DNA of 64,000 nt. Origin: Aulostomus chinensis. Taxonomy: Eukaryota > Chordata > Actinopteri > Syngnathiformes > Aulostomidae. The position numbers and the translations under genes are program-made. This document shows, piece by piece, positions 24,570 through 36,774 of the stretch (positions are counted from its first letter, which is position 1; each line of letters begins with the position of its first letter). A model generated the notes under the pieces. It did not search any database and had not been told where the DNA came from. It was given only the letters and a program-made list of their open reading frames with translations. The stretch lies in assembly GCA_037954235.1 (NCBI GenBank), contig JBBMOA010000004.1, positions 10,650,601-10,714,600 on the forward strand, written 5' to 3'.

Positions 24570-24800
24570 CATGCTCTTATTTTGTTGACACGCTCCCCGT
24601 GTGTCAATATTTGTCACTGCTGCCGGAGAGCCATCAGTTTTTGGCTGAGTCAAAGTGCAATGAGAGGCCGATCCGATTTAAATGGTAAACAACAGAGGCG
24701 GAAATGGGTAATTAAGTTGGAAGTTAGCAAAAGTGTCTGCTGCATTTTAATGGGCGGCGGACGCAGGATCATTCAGGATCCTCAATTGTTGTTTTTCAGT
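24570..24800. promoter_or_regulatory. Candidate conserved non-coding element
   Basis: Contains TCAATATTTGTCACTGC, CCGATCCGATTTAAATGG, GGGTAATTAAGTTGG and TGCATTTTAATGGGCGGCGG. Motif-rich, no repeat, no frame. Confidence 0.35.
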
Positions 24801-24932
24801 GAAATGCAGGTGGTTTGTGAAGACAGATGATTTTGCCCTGTATGCCAAACATTCTAATGAAGCTCACGTACAATCCATAATTTTAACTATCCCCCACCTG
24901 CCAGCCAGCCACACGCACACAGAGCATGCGTA

Positions 24933-24934
<2 letters not shown>

Positions 24935-25002
<68 letters not shown>
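24935..25002. repeat. (CA)n microsatellite
   Basis: About 33 CA units. Confidence 0.95.
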
Positions 25003-25006
<4 letters not shown>

Positions 25007-25494
25007 CATGCATAGGCACACACATACACACAATATGCACTAATGAAGCTGTTCTCCTCTCCACTCTTTTTTTTGTTCCTGGCTCAGCGAAACATGCATA
25101 AATCATAATAAACAGAGAGATGAATTTTTAATCAGCCGCTCTCCGCCTGTGTCTTCGGCCCCAGCCTCCTATGGGGAGGAGAGGCTGTGATGTGCCAGGT
25201 ATATGGAGTCTGATCTGGCAGCACCTCCTTTGGGAGAGCTTCTCACTGAGACATGCCTGTCTGGGCTAATCTGATGGACCGGGCCGTCTCCCTGGAGACC
25301 GGCCTGGCCGGAACACGCTGCCGGTAGGAGGCTTACATCCGGATAGAGCAGGACGTCTGAGGAGGGGGGCATGTGGAGTAGCATGAGAGAAGTTCAGCTG
25401 CGATCCGACTGGAGATAATAATACAAAAGAGTGTGCCCAGCACATTTCACTCATGATTCGGATTCTGTGTTTGAATTACATGTTTTATTTATGT

Positions 25495-25513
25495 TACACA
25501 CACACACACACAC

Positions 25514-25578
<65 letters not shown>
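25495..25578. repeat. Compound (CA)n(TA)n tract
   Basis: About 11 CA units pass directly into about 31 TA units. The TA part is self-complementary and could extrude a cruciform or melt easily. Confidence 0.95.
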
Positions 25579-25581
<3 letters not shown>

Positions 25582-27568
25582 TAAATATTATATGAATAAA
25601 TAATCCGCAGCTCATGTAGATGATTTCATTTATTCATTTAATGCAGGTAAGGGAGGGAAGTTGGTTTCTCTGTGGACAGTCTTTCCACATCTGCCTTGGT
25701 TTGATTGAAAGTCTTGTCTCCAGAGATTGGAGGGGTCTGGACGGTGTATCATGTCTCCTGCAGGACAGATGGAGCTGCAGCGATGTTCTAGAGCTGCTGT
25801 TACTGTGATTCACGTCCAGCTAATGTGAGGCCATTTATTATGTATCTAATGCGTCTTCATTGTGGTGTCTAACGTCTGCTGGATGCAGCAGCTCCCTTAA
25901 TCTCAGACAATGTCTCCCGTGGGAGACAATAAAGTAATTGTACGTGTGTGGAGGGCTGGAGTTGAGGCAGAGTGACATCACCCACCATGTGGCTGCTGAA
26001 CTGTCTAGTCAGCATGTAGTTGGACTTCCTGTCAGGACGACCCTTCAGGAGGGTTGATCAGATTAGAAGTTTTTGAGTTGATCTGGTCAGGGACGCTGAG
26101 TGATGGGTGGACCGTCCCGTCTCTGAAGACACGCTGACCCGTCCCATGTTTATGCTTCATACGTGTGGAAGTCTCCTGACCTCAATCTGACCATTGGCCT
26201 TCATCAGATGTAGCATATTCATACACATCCCTGCTTACATGCAACTCCACTTGAAATCAGATTTAACTTCTAGAGTTTGACCTGCAGTGGTCTCTATCAT
26301 TTTGTTTCTGCCAAGCAGTGTTTTCTTAATACTGATGCTAAAAACTGTGTTTTGAGTTATTTGTAATGCTTGAATATAAGTACTAAAGCAGTTGGATTGT
26401 CCTCCATGTCAGCAATAGCTGCTAGGATGTTGTACTGCCATCAGATATGTCAGTGGAGCACTTCAGAATTCCCTCTTCTTTTTCTGATTGCTTTGACTTG
26501 CTCCTTTTTTCTGGTCAGGTCCCTAGAAAATGCTGATTCCAGAGTGCTGTGCTATCCAGATTGCTGTCAGAATACTGTTGTCCATGTTAATGTGGGCAGT
26601 GTTCTCAACAACGCCGTCCTTTAAATGTTGTGGTAACAGTGTTCCTGAACTATCCCAAGTACGTTACTGCATTATTTTCATCTTTTTGTGGAGGATCTAT
26701 GGCAGCGCCCCTGTTTTAATGATGATGTTCATCATTTCTGTTATTCCGTGAAAATCTTCCCTCTGGAGGCTGTCGGCTAACTTTCATCTCCACCTGCATG
26801 TCTTTGTAATATTCCCAATCTTGCTTTGCAGTATTTTTACCTCTGCGTCATAAACTATGAGAATTTATCGCGCGCTTGGCCTCCTAGCAGTGCTTCAGTA
26901 GGATTCTACAATGATACACAGGATTTATTTACCTCATAAAAACTTCATGTAAAGATTGCAAAGCCAAGTTTAGGTCTTGTTTATTTTCTGCTCCATCTCC
27001 TGCTGTTCATCTGGGCCTGGTTGTGATGAAGATGACGCTGCTGTGAATGTGAACAGTGTTGGCGTGGTGCCGTGGCAGACCGGGCGGTGCAGGCCGTCCA
27101 GAGCTGGCCTGGCTGCCTGACTGGGGCTCGGCTGTTCCAGAGCTCGAGCATTAGACTCAAATAGGCCCACAACATAACAACATGAGCTGAGCTGTCAGAG
27201 GGGATTACTTCAGCCAGGCAAGCCAGCGGGGTCTCCACTGCTCGGCTGCTCTACCAGAGAGGGTGGAGGGGAGGTGGGGTAGGTGTGGAGGAAAGAGAGG
27301 AGGGGGGTGCTTGTTTCTGCGTGAGAGAAAAAAGGGAACAACGACTGAGAGGAACAAGGCAAGAGGCAGCTTGTTGAAAGAGGACAACAGAAAAAAGCAG
27401 AGAATCGAGGACGAGCTTGTCGTCGGACAAGGTGCATTTATTCGTGATGTTGGAACACTCATCCGAGGTGGGCTTTGTGGGGAGAGTGTGTGTGGATGCT
27501 GTGTGCTGCCCCCCTCCTGCAGCCGCCAGCACTGGATCCATGAGGACGGACGAGCTGCTGCTGCTGAG

Positions 27569-27570
<2 letters not shown>

Positions 27571-27629
<59 letters not shown>
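27571..27629. repeat. (AC)n microsatellite preceded by (CTG)4
   Basis: GCTGCTGCTGCTGAGGT leads into about 29 AC units. The long open frames that cross it contain the His-Thr run and are not credible genes. Confidence 0.95.
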
Positions 27630-27631
<2 letters not shown>

Positions 27632-30572
27632 ATTCTGACCCAGTTGCTGCGTCCGTGCATCCCTGCTGGGGATTGTTACACTTGCACTAGCATTGTTGCA
27701 TGTTTTGAGCTTGTTTGGGTGTGTGTGGAGGAGGATGAGGGAAACAAAAGTACAGGTGCTGGCTTATTCCTTCATTTGAGAGGATTTTCTGTCTGGGATT
27801 GTTGCCCCTGTAACAGGTTTTGCTGTTCCGCCTCCTACCTGGACACTCTTATCTCTGGATTGTTGCTCGATGGCGGGAGATTTCTCTCCAGCAACTGTTT
27901 GCACAGTCAAGCGTAACATCCAAAGCTTGTACTTCTCTTTTTTAGATTTTCTCTCTCTGTGTGTCTTCCTCTTTATCTAACTGTCTCCCAGCTGCTGTGG
28001 TAACACCATTGTGTCTGGGCCCAGCAGTTTAGCCTCACTATCAGGAAGCAGAATGCTGCACTGCTTCCTTTCTGCTTTGAAAATGAAACATCCAGCGTTT
28101 GCACGTCATCCAGTGTTGACATCATGGATGCATTTCATTGTATTTCTATTCATATCAAGTTTATAATCATGCAGTGGTTGTGTGACCTGGAGCGCTGTCT
28201 TATTCCACCCACACATGCATGAATATGGATTAATATTCTTATTATTTTCTGTGTCAAGTAGCTCATGGTGCCAGTGATCACTCTGGAGGCTCATAAGTTT
28301 CTGAAAATTTCCTTGAAAACCTTTGCTGTCCTGGTGTGGAGCTGCTATGAATCTCACTGGTCTGCTGGTGCTGGTGTGAGGGGAGGCATGAAGCAGATTC
28401 ACAATGAGATGAAGTGAATGAGACCTTTGCTGTTGTTCTCACCAGAGTATTCAGGATAGGCTACCTTTTGGTAACTTTAGTCGTTGCTTCTTAAGTTGTG
28501 GTGTATCTTACTTATTCTTGACATGGAGAAATCTGTATTTGTAGAATTTTTTCTGCTTTTTTTTTGTTTTGTTTTATTTTTTTGGCTGCATCAGCTGCAG
28601 CAGACACACAGACACCACGAGCCATGCTCATCAACGCAACAATAAAACTTTAACCAAACTGGAAATGTGAAGCTGCTATCCAGCTTGAAAACAGCTGTCG
28701 TTGACAAAAAAAAAAAACGAAACAGCATTTCTGTCAAAAAAAGATCAGATATCAAATGCTGTGAATAAAAGGGACAGAGGAATTCTGCAACAAAATATTT
28801 CTTATGTCTAAAACTAGAAGCTCTGATCTTTCCGCTGATGTATTCCCAGTTCACATATTTGTAACGCTGAATATTCTGTGGGTGTTTTACAAGTTTTTCT
28901 CAACAAGTTATTTTTATCAGAAATGCTGGTGACCAACTTTAACTGGCGGTGTTTGAGAGGCATCCACCCGAGTGAAGCAGGACTTAACACGATAACATCA
29001 CTGCCTGAGCGTCCGTTGTCTCTTTGCTCAGAATGAGAAACGTTTTCTCTGGCGCTCGGACTGTTGAGATGATGGAAGGATTAAGAAAAGGGGCGAAGCG
29101 GGAAGAACGGGAGGTGATGAGGAAGAATATAAGACAACACAAACAAGACACTCTCAATCTTTGTCCTCTTCATCCCTACTGTACTCCATCTTGGTTTTTA
29201 AAGCACACAATTTTATTTCCGAACTCCCTCTATTGACACCCAACCAGTTACAATCTGTCTGAACTGCCCTCCTGTTGCATAAAGATTGAGACGAGCGTCT
29301 GGCGTGCACCTGCTCATGAAAACCAGTCGTACTGAGCTTGACTTGTTTTGCAACGAGTCAACATATTTCATTGATGTTCGCAGGTAGTAATTTATTGCAC
29401 CATAATTTACTGACTGGATCGCTGAACGCTTCATTGGGTGACAAATGAAACTGCTTTTGAGGCATGCACTTCATTTGCAATTTCCTGATGAAAAATATGA
29501 CTTTGAACGGTTCCTGCTCAGAGCGAGACACTCGGGGGAAATTTTTCCAGAGGTTTAGCCTGTATGTGAGACAGTGGAGGGGCTGCAGCTGGCTGGAGGT
29601 GCAAGTATTTGTACTATCCAGTATTTCAAGCAAACAGCATGTCAGGAAAGATTTAGGATGTATGGATATAATATTCCAGCAAGAAAAAAGTGCTGACTTT
29701 GCGCTTTGATTTGAGTGGTTTCTGCCAGACTGCTGAAGGACTTGGGTATGATGCTGATTTTATGGAATTTAGAAATTCCAATATCAATACGTCAGTCGAT
29801 GAAGTCAGATAAACGCACATGAATATTAAAAAGAAGAAGCATTTGTGAGCCAAAACAGACCACCTGAAGGTGCTGGGGTTCTCATTTATCATTCACATCT
29901 TCGATGATTGTTTTCTTTGAGGATTGAACTATACTTTCACAATTACTCAAATGTTTGTCTGTAAAATGTCACAAATATGAAAAACATGTCTAAGTCGCTC
30001 AAGCAGTCCAAAACCCACAGACTCCTCGTGTTCAATTGTAAGTGATTTTTGTGGAGCAGAAAGGGAAGCAGGAACCAGCTCACGACAGCCGGCGCTCACG
30101 TACACGAATGACTCCATGAGTCAGCGCTGAGTCAGCTGGGTCCACGGCTTCATACAGCCTCCTCACACCTGATCGGGATGAGGCTCATCAGGCCGACCCA
30201 GCTGCTGCTCATCAGGGGTCATCACCCTCCAGACCGCCGCCCCAATGAGTGACAGGTCCACCTCGCCGCCGCTCATTCCGCGCGTCAAACAGTCACATGA
30301 TTTTACATCAGGAGAGCAGCAGCATGTTGACCATGCACACGCAGACGAGGAAGAGTCTTGCTTGTCCTCTGCTGACCTCAATACATCTGATCACGTGACC
30401 CTCCTCCCAAAGACCAGGTTGAAGGCTTTGAAGTCCGGTGAAACCAGCGAGAAATGAAGATGGCAGCCATCCAGGCCTGGCAGAGCGTCATCGTGGAGGG
30501 TGCAGGCTGCAGAGTCTGCGGGTGTCTACGGGTCACAGACTTGAGCCTGCTGAGGATTCCACACAAGCGCAT

Positions 30573-31060
30573 GAGGCACGATGTTTTCACCCTCTGAACT
30601 CCAAGTAGTTCTTTTTACGCCTGTCACTTTTTCTCTCACCCCGGCATCATTTTTCACTCGAATAAAAGTCCTGAAACTCCATGGAAACAGCACAGTCATG
30701 ACTCAGAGTACAGAGAGACCAAAGATGGATTCGTGCAAAAACAACACGTATCCAGCAAATTTCTTTGATGCTTTTTCAATCTAGTTTATCCACACGAATC
30801 AGAGAAATGCGACAATAAAGTTAATTGAATGGAGGATTTATAACATCAGTTCAAGTGTACGCAAGTTTTACCAGTGTTGCAAAAGTACAGTTTGGTACAT
30901 GCCGAGTTACATCTTAAACCTCTATGAAGGAGGTGTTTCAGTTATTTACAACATCCCGACGCTCCAACAGAAGTTCACACTTTTTTTTTTAATGTGACTG
31001 TTTGTCTCAGTTGAGTCATGCGATTCTGTGCGCCGAGGAGCACAATATTTTTTTTATTTT
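30573..31060 (+). mobile_element. Unclassified interspersed repeat, copy 2
   Basis: Second copy of the repeat at 8462-9000. The best-conserved core is CCTGTCAC...AAAAGTCCTG...CCATGGAAACAGCACA at about 30611-30697. The TTTGTCTCAGTTGAGTCATG block near 31003 corresponds to the CAGTCTCAGCTGAGTCAA block of copy 1 near 8925. The right end fades into T- and A-rich sequence. Confidence 0.6.
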
Positions 31061-32039
31061 TTTTTTTACAAGATCTGCCCCTGCAGTGTTTATTATTTTT
31101 TCTTTAAAAAAAAAAAGGTAAATGAGACAAAACCTCACAATTTTAAGCTTAAATATGATCATTTATTGAAATGTTCACTCAAGGACTGTTGGAAAAATTG
31201 GACTCTGACAAGGCTGTTTGCAGCTTCTGGCAGTGATAAATGTGTCATTTTTGTAAAAAAAACATTGCTAAAGTATATGTGTTGGTATATCTATATACAC
31301 CTGTCTGATTTTACACTTCGATTTGGTGACTGACGTAAATGTGAAAATCTGACATTACATATTGCTGCAAGCTATGAAAATTAGAGTTTAGTGTGTTTGC
31401 CCTCCAAATTGGGATCCATGAATAAAAATGCTGCTTTGTTCATGTTAACACCCTCAGTTTAAACCTCACCTCGCGTGCCCTGCGTCCGACTGTGCAGTCA
31501 CATGACGCTTCTTGTGTCTCTAGGCTACAGAGAGATGCATTAGTGCTCCCTGCTCCTGTATCCTGGCTTTGACTTGGCAACTGTAACATCCTGCATCATA
31601 GATGGGTGCGGGGGGGAGACGTGGGGGCATCTAACAAATCTGGTGTTTGGATCTTGACTTGTAAAAGTAGGGTGTCTCGCCTTCTGCAGCATCGAGTTTG
31701 TCAGTTCATTTTTTTAATCTGTCTCACGAGTCCTCCAACATTTTGACAGCGCCACGGTTGGAGTACTCTTTTAAAGTTCAGAGTCATCGTTTCACTTCCA
31801 ATCCAATGCGCTGAACAAAAAGATATGTCACTGTCGAGCCGATGCTGCGTGGAAGCAGAGTGTGTGAGATAATTTGGAGAAAGCTCAGATAATCAGTACA
31901 TTTTCCTATCAGAGTTTGCTCCACCCCTCCTCTTCCTCTCCTCCTTCCCGTCTTCTGCTGGCAGTTAAACCAAGCGTCCCCTCCCACTCACCCCACACAG
32001 TGTGCCTGTCTAATGGCGTGGAGGATATTAGCCTTCTAT

Positions 32040-32265
32040 TACAGATATGGCCGTTGGTTTAGAGTCACTGCCTCACCCTCGCATTTTCCCAGATGGGTCA
32101 TTGCGATTGGTGTTAAAATGGCCTCCTCCTCTTCCTCCTCCTGCTAAACCAGCCGTTGCAGCCTCCTCGGCGAAGAGAGCGCACCTCTCTCCGCTGCAAC
32201 GATTTAATCTGCCGAGCACCTTTTCAATCAAAGAGTGTCAGGCAGGGCCGCTCTCGACACGACTC
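32040..32265. promoter_or_regulatory. Candidate conserved non-coding element
   Basis: Contains CAGATGGGTCATTGCGATTG and GTGTTAAAATGGCCTCC, followed by CAACGATTTAATCTGCCGAG. Repeat-free. Confidence 0.25.
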
Positions 32266-32438
32266 TAATACAATGCATGGACACACACGTACAGGAAGTA
32301 GGGGCGAATACTTGCTCGCTCGCCACAAGCCGGGGCGCAGATCAATACTCCCAATCATACAGGTGACAATGGGCGCTGGGTTTATCAGCACCTGATTCAC
32401 ACCCACCATCATCACTGTGGCACAGTCGCACAATTAAA

Positions 32439-32485
32439 GGGGGGGGGGGGGGGGGGCGATGGGCAAAGGAACGGGGGGGGGGGGG
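32439..32485. repeat. Two poly-G runs
   Basis: Runs of about 18 and 13 G separated by CGATGGGCAAAGGAAC. Confidence 0.9.
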
Positions 32486-32655
32486 TTCGAAGGGAGAGGG
32501 TGCACGGGAGCTTCCAGGTATATGAAATGTGTGAATATGTGCGTGAAATGAATTGAAATAGGTGTGAAAGTGCATCTATTTGCAGAGGGATGTGTACACA
32601 CCACCCTTTGTGTTTGTGAGTGTTTGAATGTGGGTGTGTTTTCAAGTGTTTTTTC

Positions 32656-32658
<3 letters not shown>

Positions 32659-32706
<48 letters not shown>
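32659..32706. repeat. (TG)n microsatellite
   Basis: About 23 TG units, followed 40 bases later by a pyrimidine tract and CTGCAG. Confidence 0.95.
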
Positions 32707-32734
32707 TCGGTTGTTATCAGAATGACACCATCCT

Positions 32735-32840
32735 GCTCTCTCTCCTGCAGCCCCAGAGGATCAGTGGAGCTGCACCAGTTTCAAATGAAAATAAATGAGA
32801 GGCAGTGACCGCTACTGCCTGGGTCCCACTTTAATGAGGA
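32735..32840. promoter_or_regulatory. Candidate conserved element next to an acceptor-like site
   Basis: TCTCTCTCCTGCAG at 32737-32750 looks like a 3' splice site and is followed by CCCCAGAGGATCAGTGGAGC and CAAATGAAAATAAATGAGAG. The frame after the AG lasts about 19 codons and has no recognisable protein. Possibly a non-coding exon or a conserved element. Confidence 0.2.
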
Positions 32841-33641
32841 AAAGGAGCAGAGAGGGAGGGAGGGAGGAGGGTGGGACAGCGAGGGTGGGGCGAACGGCAG
32901 GGATAGAAATTGGAAAGCGACGGAGAGATTGGTCCGAGTTGGCGACGAAGGGGCAGAGATGAGAAGGGAGAGGAGGGTGGGGGGGTTGATGAATGGAGGG
33001 CCTTTCTCTGGCAGCGATGCGATGGCCAATTACAGTTGGAGCGCGCTCTGATGCACTGCAGGTGGAGCGGACAGTGTTTTGAGTGGCCAGAGAATATCCC
33101 TCCACCCTCCATTTGCATTGAAAGGAGAAATCAGTCTACAGGGTGGAACTTGGTGCAGCTTTGAGGCTTTACTCAGTATTTCAGTAGAACTGTATTTGAT
33201 GTAGCACGCTACTGTAGGCTGATCTGTCCCGCTAAAACCATGAATTACATTCTCAGACACATTTCAGGACTGAATATTCCATTTAAATTTAGATTGATGG
33301 AACCACCTTCTCAGCCTGCACAGAGCTTCTACACTTGTAGTTCCCGAACTTCTTGAGTTCCAGCGCCGCTAAAAAATACTCCATTTAGTGTCTGCAACCC
33401 CACAGACAGAATAATAAATGCTGTTTGGCTTGAGGGTTTTATTTAAATATCTGCACGTCACAACCAACAAAAGAACTTGTGCTATGGAGATTCTGTAGAC
33501 GTGCGGTTTTCCCTCGACAGCAGCGATATGTTCCTCCTTCAGTGCGGCCGAGCGTTGTCCAGTCGAGTCTCGCAAAGACCATTAAAAGTAGCAGACAGCA
33601 GCACAGTATAGCCTGGGGGCCTCTTCAGGGGCAGAGGACAT

Positions 33642-33644
<3 letters not shown>

Positions 33645-33696
<52 letters not shown>
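33645..33696. repeat. Compound (GT)n(GA)n tract
   Basis: Fifteen GT units pass directly into eleven GA units. Confidence 0.95.
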
Positions 33697-33697
<1 letters not shown>

Positions 33698-33823
33698 CAC
33701 ACAGACAGAGTCCTACACTTTAAGTCATGTCGAGACCACCGGTGCAGACATTAGCGTGTGAGGGTCAGTGAACAGGTCAGGAGGTATTTGCTCGACAGTG
33801 TTGGACTTGATGACAATGTCCTA

Positions 33824-33846
33824 GTGTGTGTGTGTGTGTGTGTGTT
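33824..33846. repeat. (GT)n microsatellite
   Basis: About eleven GT units. Confidence 0.9.
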
Positions 33847-36761
33847 TATCGGCGTGTGTCTTCAAATACATGTATACATTCGGGTTTATATGATAGGATT
33901 TCAGTCTAAAATCGTTCCTCTCCCTCTCACAGTCGTAACAAACATTTTCCTTTTTGCTTGGTGATTGAAGAATATTTCAGTCACTCTCTGGAATCAGACA
34001 GAATCTCATCGTCCTCAACTAATATCAGAAATTTCATCAGCAGAGACAGAAGCTAGCGCCTCCTGCTCCACCCTCCAAACCAGTTCACCAGTTGCTCTAT
34101 GGTCGCTCACTTGTATCACCACAGTGGCGTTGCTACGTAGGACAGTCCAGTGCCCTTGGCGTAAGAGACCTGGAGCAGATGTAGCCCACCAAGTAGCTCC
34201 ACATTGGCAGCCCGCTTCCAGTCTCTGACTTTGAAAAGTGGTGCTGTCAACAATGTACACGGAGCAATGAAAGCTTGTTGCCTCTGCCAGCAACTTCCAC
34301 GACTTCATGTCATCTCAGCCAATAATTCAGCTGCCCGTCCGCAGTGGTGGGGTCGATGATGAGTTTGACAAACTGGCTGGAGTGAAAAAATACGACAGAA
34401 AAACCATCACTGTCCTCCAAGCTGCTCTCACGACAGCGACACGGACTCCATACGAGCTGAAGTCGATGCACCGAGATACGATATTGACCCCTTTCACCGA
34501 TTCCCGATGCGATGACTGCATTTACAACGCTGGACATGTTGGACCAGGAAATAAAACAGACAGGCAACTCCCACTACCCACAATGGGACCAGTCGGCATT
34601 TTGAAGCCGGTTTATTGCGGTTTCTAAAAACTGTACGTATGCGGTTGTGTGCCGTGGGATGAGAGAGCACCACTGAGCAAGCCTGAGTAAATGAAAGGTT
34701 GGGACAGAGAATGCTTGTATCTTTAAAAATGTCTTGGAAGCCAACACATGAAGGATGCAGAAATTTTCATGATCAAGAAGCTTGTTGGCCTACATGATCA
34801 GAGTGCCATTCCTGATACAGTGAATAGACATTTGCACCAAGTAAAAGAGTCGACTCACTGGTCTACCCTCAGCGTGTTTGTGTGCTGAGTCAGATCGTGT
34901 GAAAAACAGGTCAGCGAGCATTTAGAGGCTGCAGACTCACAGGTAGCGTTGGGATCCATGTTAAATGGAACACAGTGTCCTAACCCGAGTCCAACAAGGA
35001 CCAGTAACAAGCTGACTTCCAGAGAGAGAGGGAGAGAGAGGAGGGGGAGAAATATGGGAATGAGATACGAAGATGGGACAGGGAGTGGCAGCCAGAGTGA
35101 TGGAGAGAATGTTGAAAAGAGATGTGACTGAGTATCCAGCCACTCCATCTCTATTTTAGTGCCGTTCTCAGTCTGCACTTGACAGAATAAGAAAGTAGTG
35201 GAGAGACTAGATTGGAACGCCTCTATCATCCTTTCATTTTTGCAGTGATTCATCTAAAAACGCATGTATGGAGTAGCACAAACATCAAAACATGTTTTCT
35301 GGGAGTGTTTGAGCGGTGAGGATGAATGGTAGCAGTCAGGGTCTGTCTGGTTTCGGGCTCCTCACATGTCCACTTAGGCTCAAACGCAGCTGCTTGCTTT
35401 ATTGAATTATTCATGAGCCCTTCATTAAATATTCACGTGTGAAAAGCCGGCACCATCAGCTACCCACAATCCTCTCCTCTGGATGAGATGGAAGCAGGAA
35501 GCAGGCTTGGATCATAGTTTTGGTGTCCGATAAACAACAGAGTGGCTGCTTTCACATTCTTTCTTTAATTTGCTCCAGCTATTTTTGTCTTTCTTTTGCC
35601 TCACCCCAGCCTGTCTCCTCCTCCTCCCGCTGCTCTGCCCTCCTCTCTCCTCCTTTCTAAGTGATCGATTTGTTGTTCGGGCAGCTGAGCCCCCCCAGCC
35701 CGAGGTGAGAGAGATAAAGGCGGGGAGAAGATAGAAATAACTAGACAGAGGGAAGAGGCGAGAAAAGTCTGAGAGCAAGCGAGGGCAGAGGCAGACCTTG
35801 CCGTGAGCAGGATCTGGAAGAACACGAGGCCTAGGGTGAAAAGGGGGGAGGGAAAAGAGGTGATTGGTGAGGGTGGGAAAAGGAGCGCAACAACAAGAAA
35901 AAAATAAGGTGCAACACAATGTACAAAATGTTGAGGGGGTCTGACCGCCGGCCTTGCGTGAAATACAGGCTGAAGCATGCATTCCTGAAGGTCTTGGCAT
36001 GCCCTCCACGTTTGTGTGTCTCTTTAACGTGGCTGACTCCTACATACAGCACATGCTTTGTTCTGGTCTGGTGGCTGCTTTGGAAGGAGGTGAAAGGGGA
36101 TGTGAATGGTGCTTCCATGACCCAGAACATGATGTTCAATATCAGTGTTGCCTGTGGCCTCTATTATGGATTTATAGTCTCCTCCGTGTCGTCATCTGCC
36201 ACCTACTTCACGTGAAAATGCTCACAGCTAGAAAAGGACAGTGAGATGAACAAATTGATAATCACCACTGAAGATACGCTGGAACTTGCTTCATAGTCCA
36301 GGGCCATCAGCACATCCAGACCATGGTCTCTTGTAGACCCCTCCACAACATTTGGCACCCTATGTCACCTATGCCAACAACCCCCCCCCCCCATAAATGT
36401 CTGTTCTGATACCGCTATCACAACCACCGTTCCGGGATTCCACCTGGCACATATTTAGGCTCTTTTTTTATTTAAATCCTGTAATTTTCCACTTTCAAGA
36501 TGAACCCAAGGTGGGAAATCCAGGCCAAAATAGTCGCCCAAACCTATACGCCACTGTTCTGGCAAACAAGACAAAATTCATTTTTGCAAACTGTGCTCAC
36601 AGCAGTGGTCTCATGTTGTTAAGTCTGTCATTTCTGAAATATGTCAGTCAGAATGCTGTTGGAAATATAAAACCACGCTGTTACACCCAGCTACTCTGTG
36701 CATACAGACTTTCACTTTATAACCAGATGTTTTGTCATTCTCTCTGGTTTGATTAATCTGG

Positions 36762-36774
36762 CCACTAGAGGGCA
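36762..36774 (+). promoter_or_regulatory. CTCF-like core motif
   Basis: CCACTAGAGGGCA matches the CTCF core consensus at every position. It sits about 4.8 kb upstream of the celf2 exon and points toward it, opposite in orientation to the pair at 23.7-24.0 kb. Confidence 0.45.

Larger units (their letters stand above)
20881..30572. other. Non-coding stretch, no gene seen
   Basis: The longest frames (near 21024-21569 and 27263-27916) cross GA/GAA or CA repeats and show no domain. Composite repeats at 23.5-24.0 kb and candidate regulatory blocks are listed separately. Otherwise unique-looking non-coding DNA. Confidence 0.7.

Noticed and set aside
27263..27916. A 217-codon plus-strand frame, the longest in the window
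   Set aside because: It runs through an (AC)n tract in all repeat-compatible frames, has no recognised domain, and a frame of this length can arise because CA repeats contain no stop codon.
29024..29236. ATGAGAAACG-like start as a second CELF2 N-terminus
   Set aside because: The alternative CELF2 start I remember continues MRNEELL; the residues here (RNVFSGARTVE) do not match.
33335..33420. Possible GGTTCCCAACC-type fish repeat edge
   Set aside because: AGTTCCCGAACTTCTTGAG is only loosely similar and the rest does not follow.
35512..36009. A 165-codon minus-strand frame
   Set aside because: Cys/Phe/Pro-rich sequence derived from a purine-rich plus strand; no domain, no splice sites, no conserved texture.
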